Below are positions 63,020 through 64,000 of a stretch of 64,000 nt of DNA, in pieces. Position numbers and translations under genes: made by a program. This stretch comes from CANLBN01 sp965230205. GTDB lineage: Bacteria; Pseudomonadota; Gammaproteobacteria; Pseudomonadales; Cellvibrionaceae. How positions within the stretch are numbered: position 1 is the first letter of the stretch; the number at the start of each line of letters is the position of its first letter. The DNA lies in the NCBI GenBank assembly GCA_965230205.1, contig OZ245996.1, forward strand, positions 3,534,001-3,598,000. The letters run 5' to 3'. The notes beneath the pieces are model-generated. The model saw only the letters and a list, made by a program, of their open reading frames with translations, searched no databases and had not been told where the DNA came from.

Positions 63020-64000
63020 TTACAGGCTATTTAAAAAGCTAATCAGTGCAGACCGCTTAGTTTTTTCCATATTCATAAATGCTTTTTGACTTTGCGCTGC
63101 TTCGCCACCATGCCATAAGATAGCTTCTGTAAGATTACGCGCTCGTCCATCATGCAGAAAATGTGTTTTCTCACCAACAGCTGCTGTTAATCCTATGCCC
63201 CATAGCGGCGGTGTTCGCCATTCGCGGCCACTTGCCAGTGCTTCAGGTCGATTATCCGCCAGCCCTTCACCCATATCATGCAACAATAAATCAGTGTAAG
63301 GATAAATGGTTTGATTAGCTAACCAAGGCATTGCGTAATCTGCCGAAGTTTTCCACTGTGGCTGATGGCAATCTGCACAACCGATGTCGCTAAATAGTTG
63401 CTCCCCTAACATAATGATTTCATTACCAATATTTCTTCGGGCAGGAACCGCTAAATTTTTGGAATAAAAGGTGACTAAATCCAGCAACTTATTGCTTAAC
63501 TCAGGTTCGCCACCATGAGGCGCTTGTAAGCACTCAACTTGTTTGTCAGTGCAATGATCTTTTACAAATAATGTTGAGGTTATCCCTAAATCACCATTAA
63601 ATGCAGCAGCATTTTGTTGCCGTACACTTGGTTGCCCTGCTTTCCAACCAAAACGACCTAATGCCAATGATTGAGTTTCTTCACTCCATACCTGATTTGC
63701 TTTACCAGAAATGCCGTCATTATTTTTATCCTCAGGGTCAGCAATGGATAAAATATCATCCTCGCTGATTGCTTCGAGCAAACCTAAACCAATCATAGGT
63801 GATGCAATACGTGCGGAAAGCTGTGCTTTTGGATGCAGAGGACCGTAAGCGAGTTCGGTAATCGACAGCTTTGGTTCTCTTAAAATAACTGTTTCGCCAT
63901 CAGCGAATTGTTTTGTTAAAGGTTGATAATCAATGCGAATTCGGCCTTCTGGTTTTACACCAGGAATAGCAAAATCCTGAAGTTGCCCACCATAAATTGG
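63020..64000 (-). CDS. Di-heme oxidoreductase (DHOR/thiol oxidoreductase family), 5' end cut by the window
   Basis: 327 codons are visible; the frame is open through the right edge. The part beyond the ATG at 63796 (GGQLQDFAIPGVKPEGRIRID, then LREPKLSITELAYGPLHP) is conserved family sequence, so that ATG is internal. One haem site CADCH is at about 63363-63377, with ADNRPEALASGREWRTPPLWGIG and HDGRARNLTEAILWHGGEA downstream. The second haem motif should be in the missing N-terminus. Family: MauG-like di-haem cytochromes, here in an imelysin cluster. Confidence 0.88.
   Translation of the reverse strand, partial: PIYGGQLQDFAIPGVKPEGRIRIDYQPLTKQFADGETVILREPKLSITELAYGPLHPKAQLSARIASPMIGLGLLEAISEDDILSIADPEDKNNDGISGKANQVWSEETQSLALGRFGWKAGQPSVRQQNAAAFNGDLGITSTLFVKDHCTDKQVECLQAPHGGEPELSNKLLDLVTFYSKNLAVPARRNIGNEIIMLGEQLFSDIGCADCHQPQWKTSADYAMPWLANQTIYPYTDLLLHDMGEGLADNRPEALASGREWRTPPLWGIGLTAAVGEKTHFLHDGRARNLTEAILWHGGEAAQSQKAFMNMEKTKRSALISFLNSL

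Noticed and set aside
1..64000. tRNA, rRNA, integron integrase, transposase or phage genes
   Set aside because: Looked for and not found; absence by eye is not proof for tRNAs.

Overview
This 64 kb window is bacterial, AT-rich chromosomal DNA. It most resembles a marine, low-GC gammaproteobacterium of Oceanospirillales/Cellvibrionales type; the exact genus cannot be read from the sequence. The evidence is indirect: TRAP transporters of both the TAXI and DctP types, a Na+/alanine symporter, a secreted RTX polysaccharide lyase, a MerR/sigma/CRY-DASH light cluster, and an integron cassette array whose attC sites look like Vibrio VCR sites. No tRNA, rRNA, CRISPR array, prophage or IS transposase was seen.

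Layout. 1-3.8 kb: a truncated serine hydrolase, a DUF2490 barrel protein, a CNNM/CBS membrane protein and a MerR regulator. 3.8-7.1 kb: a divergent sigma-70 factor, a cytochrome c and a frameshifted CRY-DASH, probably a light-response cluster. 7.3-9.9 kb: a PilZ protein, a tandem UspA protein and an orphan glycine-betaine-type binding protein. 10.4-22 kb: a compact biosynthetic locus. It holds a SyrB2-like non-heme iron enzyme with Val at the Asp/Ala metal position, a free-standing A-KR-T-T-T-TE megasynthase whose thioesterase has a Cys nucleophile, and a GT2 glycosyltransferase. A TAXI-TRAP transporter and a DAHP synthase follow. 22-30 kb: an AGCS symporter, a solute-binding protein and a 1792-residue polysaccharide-lyase/RTX protein.

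30.5-43.5 kb is one regulated catabolic system on the minus strand. A branched-chain-type ABC importer, an exported cyclase-family hydrolase, an iron alcohol dehydrogenase and GabD form one operon. Its promoter is a perfect-consensus sigma-54 element with two 19-bp palindromes upstream. A three-gene operon (sensor kinase, NtrC-type activator, second binding protein) has its own pair of the same palindromes. The system probably takes up and oxidises a hydroxy-acid such as 4-hydroxybutyrate to succinate.

44.3-48.7 kb is an integron cassette array of eight recognisable attC sites with small single-gene cassettes and no integrase in the window (a CALIN or the tail of a larger array). 48.7-55.9 kb continues as an accessory region of small single genes (DUF1097, SDR/LysR pair, GNAT, NTF2-like, a second signal peptidase I, LysE, HAD, DinB), some with decayed attC-like hairpins between them. 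56-59 kb is a DctPQM TRAP operon. 59-64 kb holds an OmpA/DUF4398 protein and an iron-linked DUF1513/imelysin/di-heme oxidoreductase cluster that runs off the right edge.
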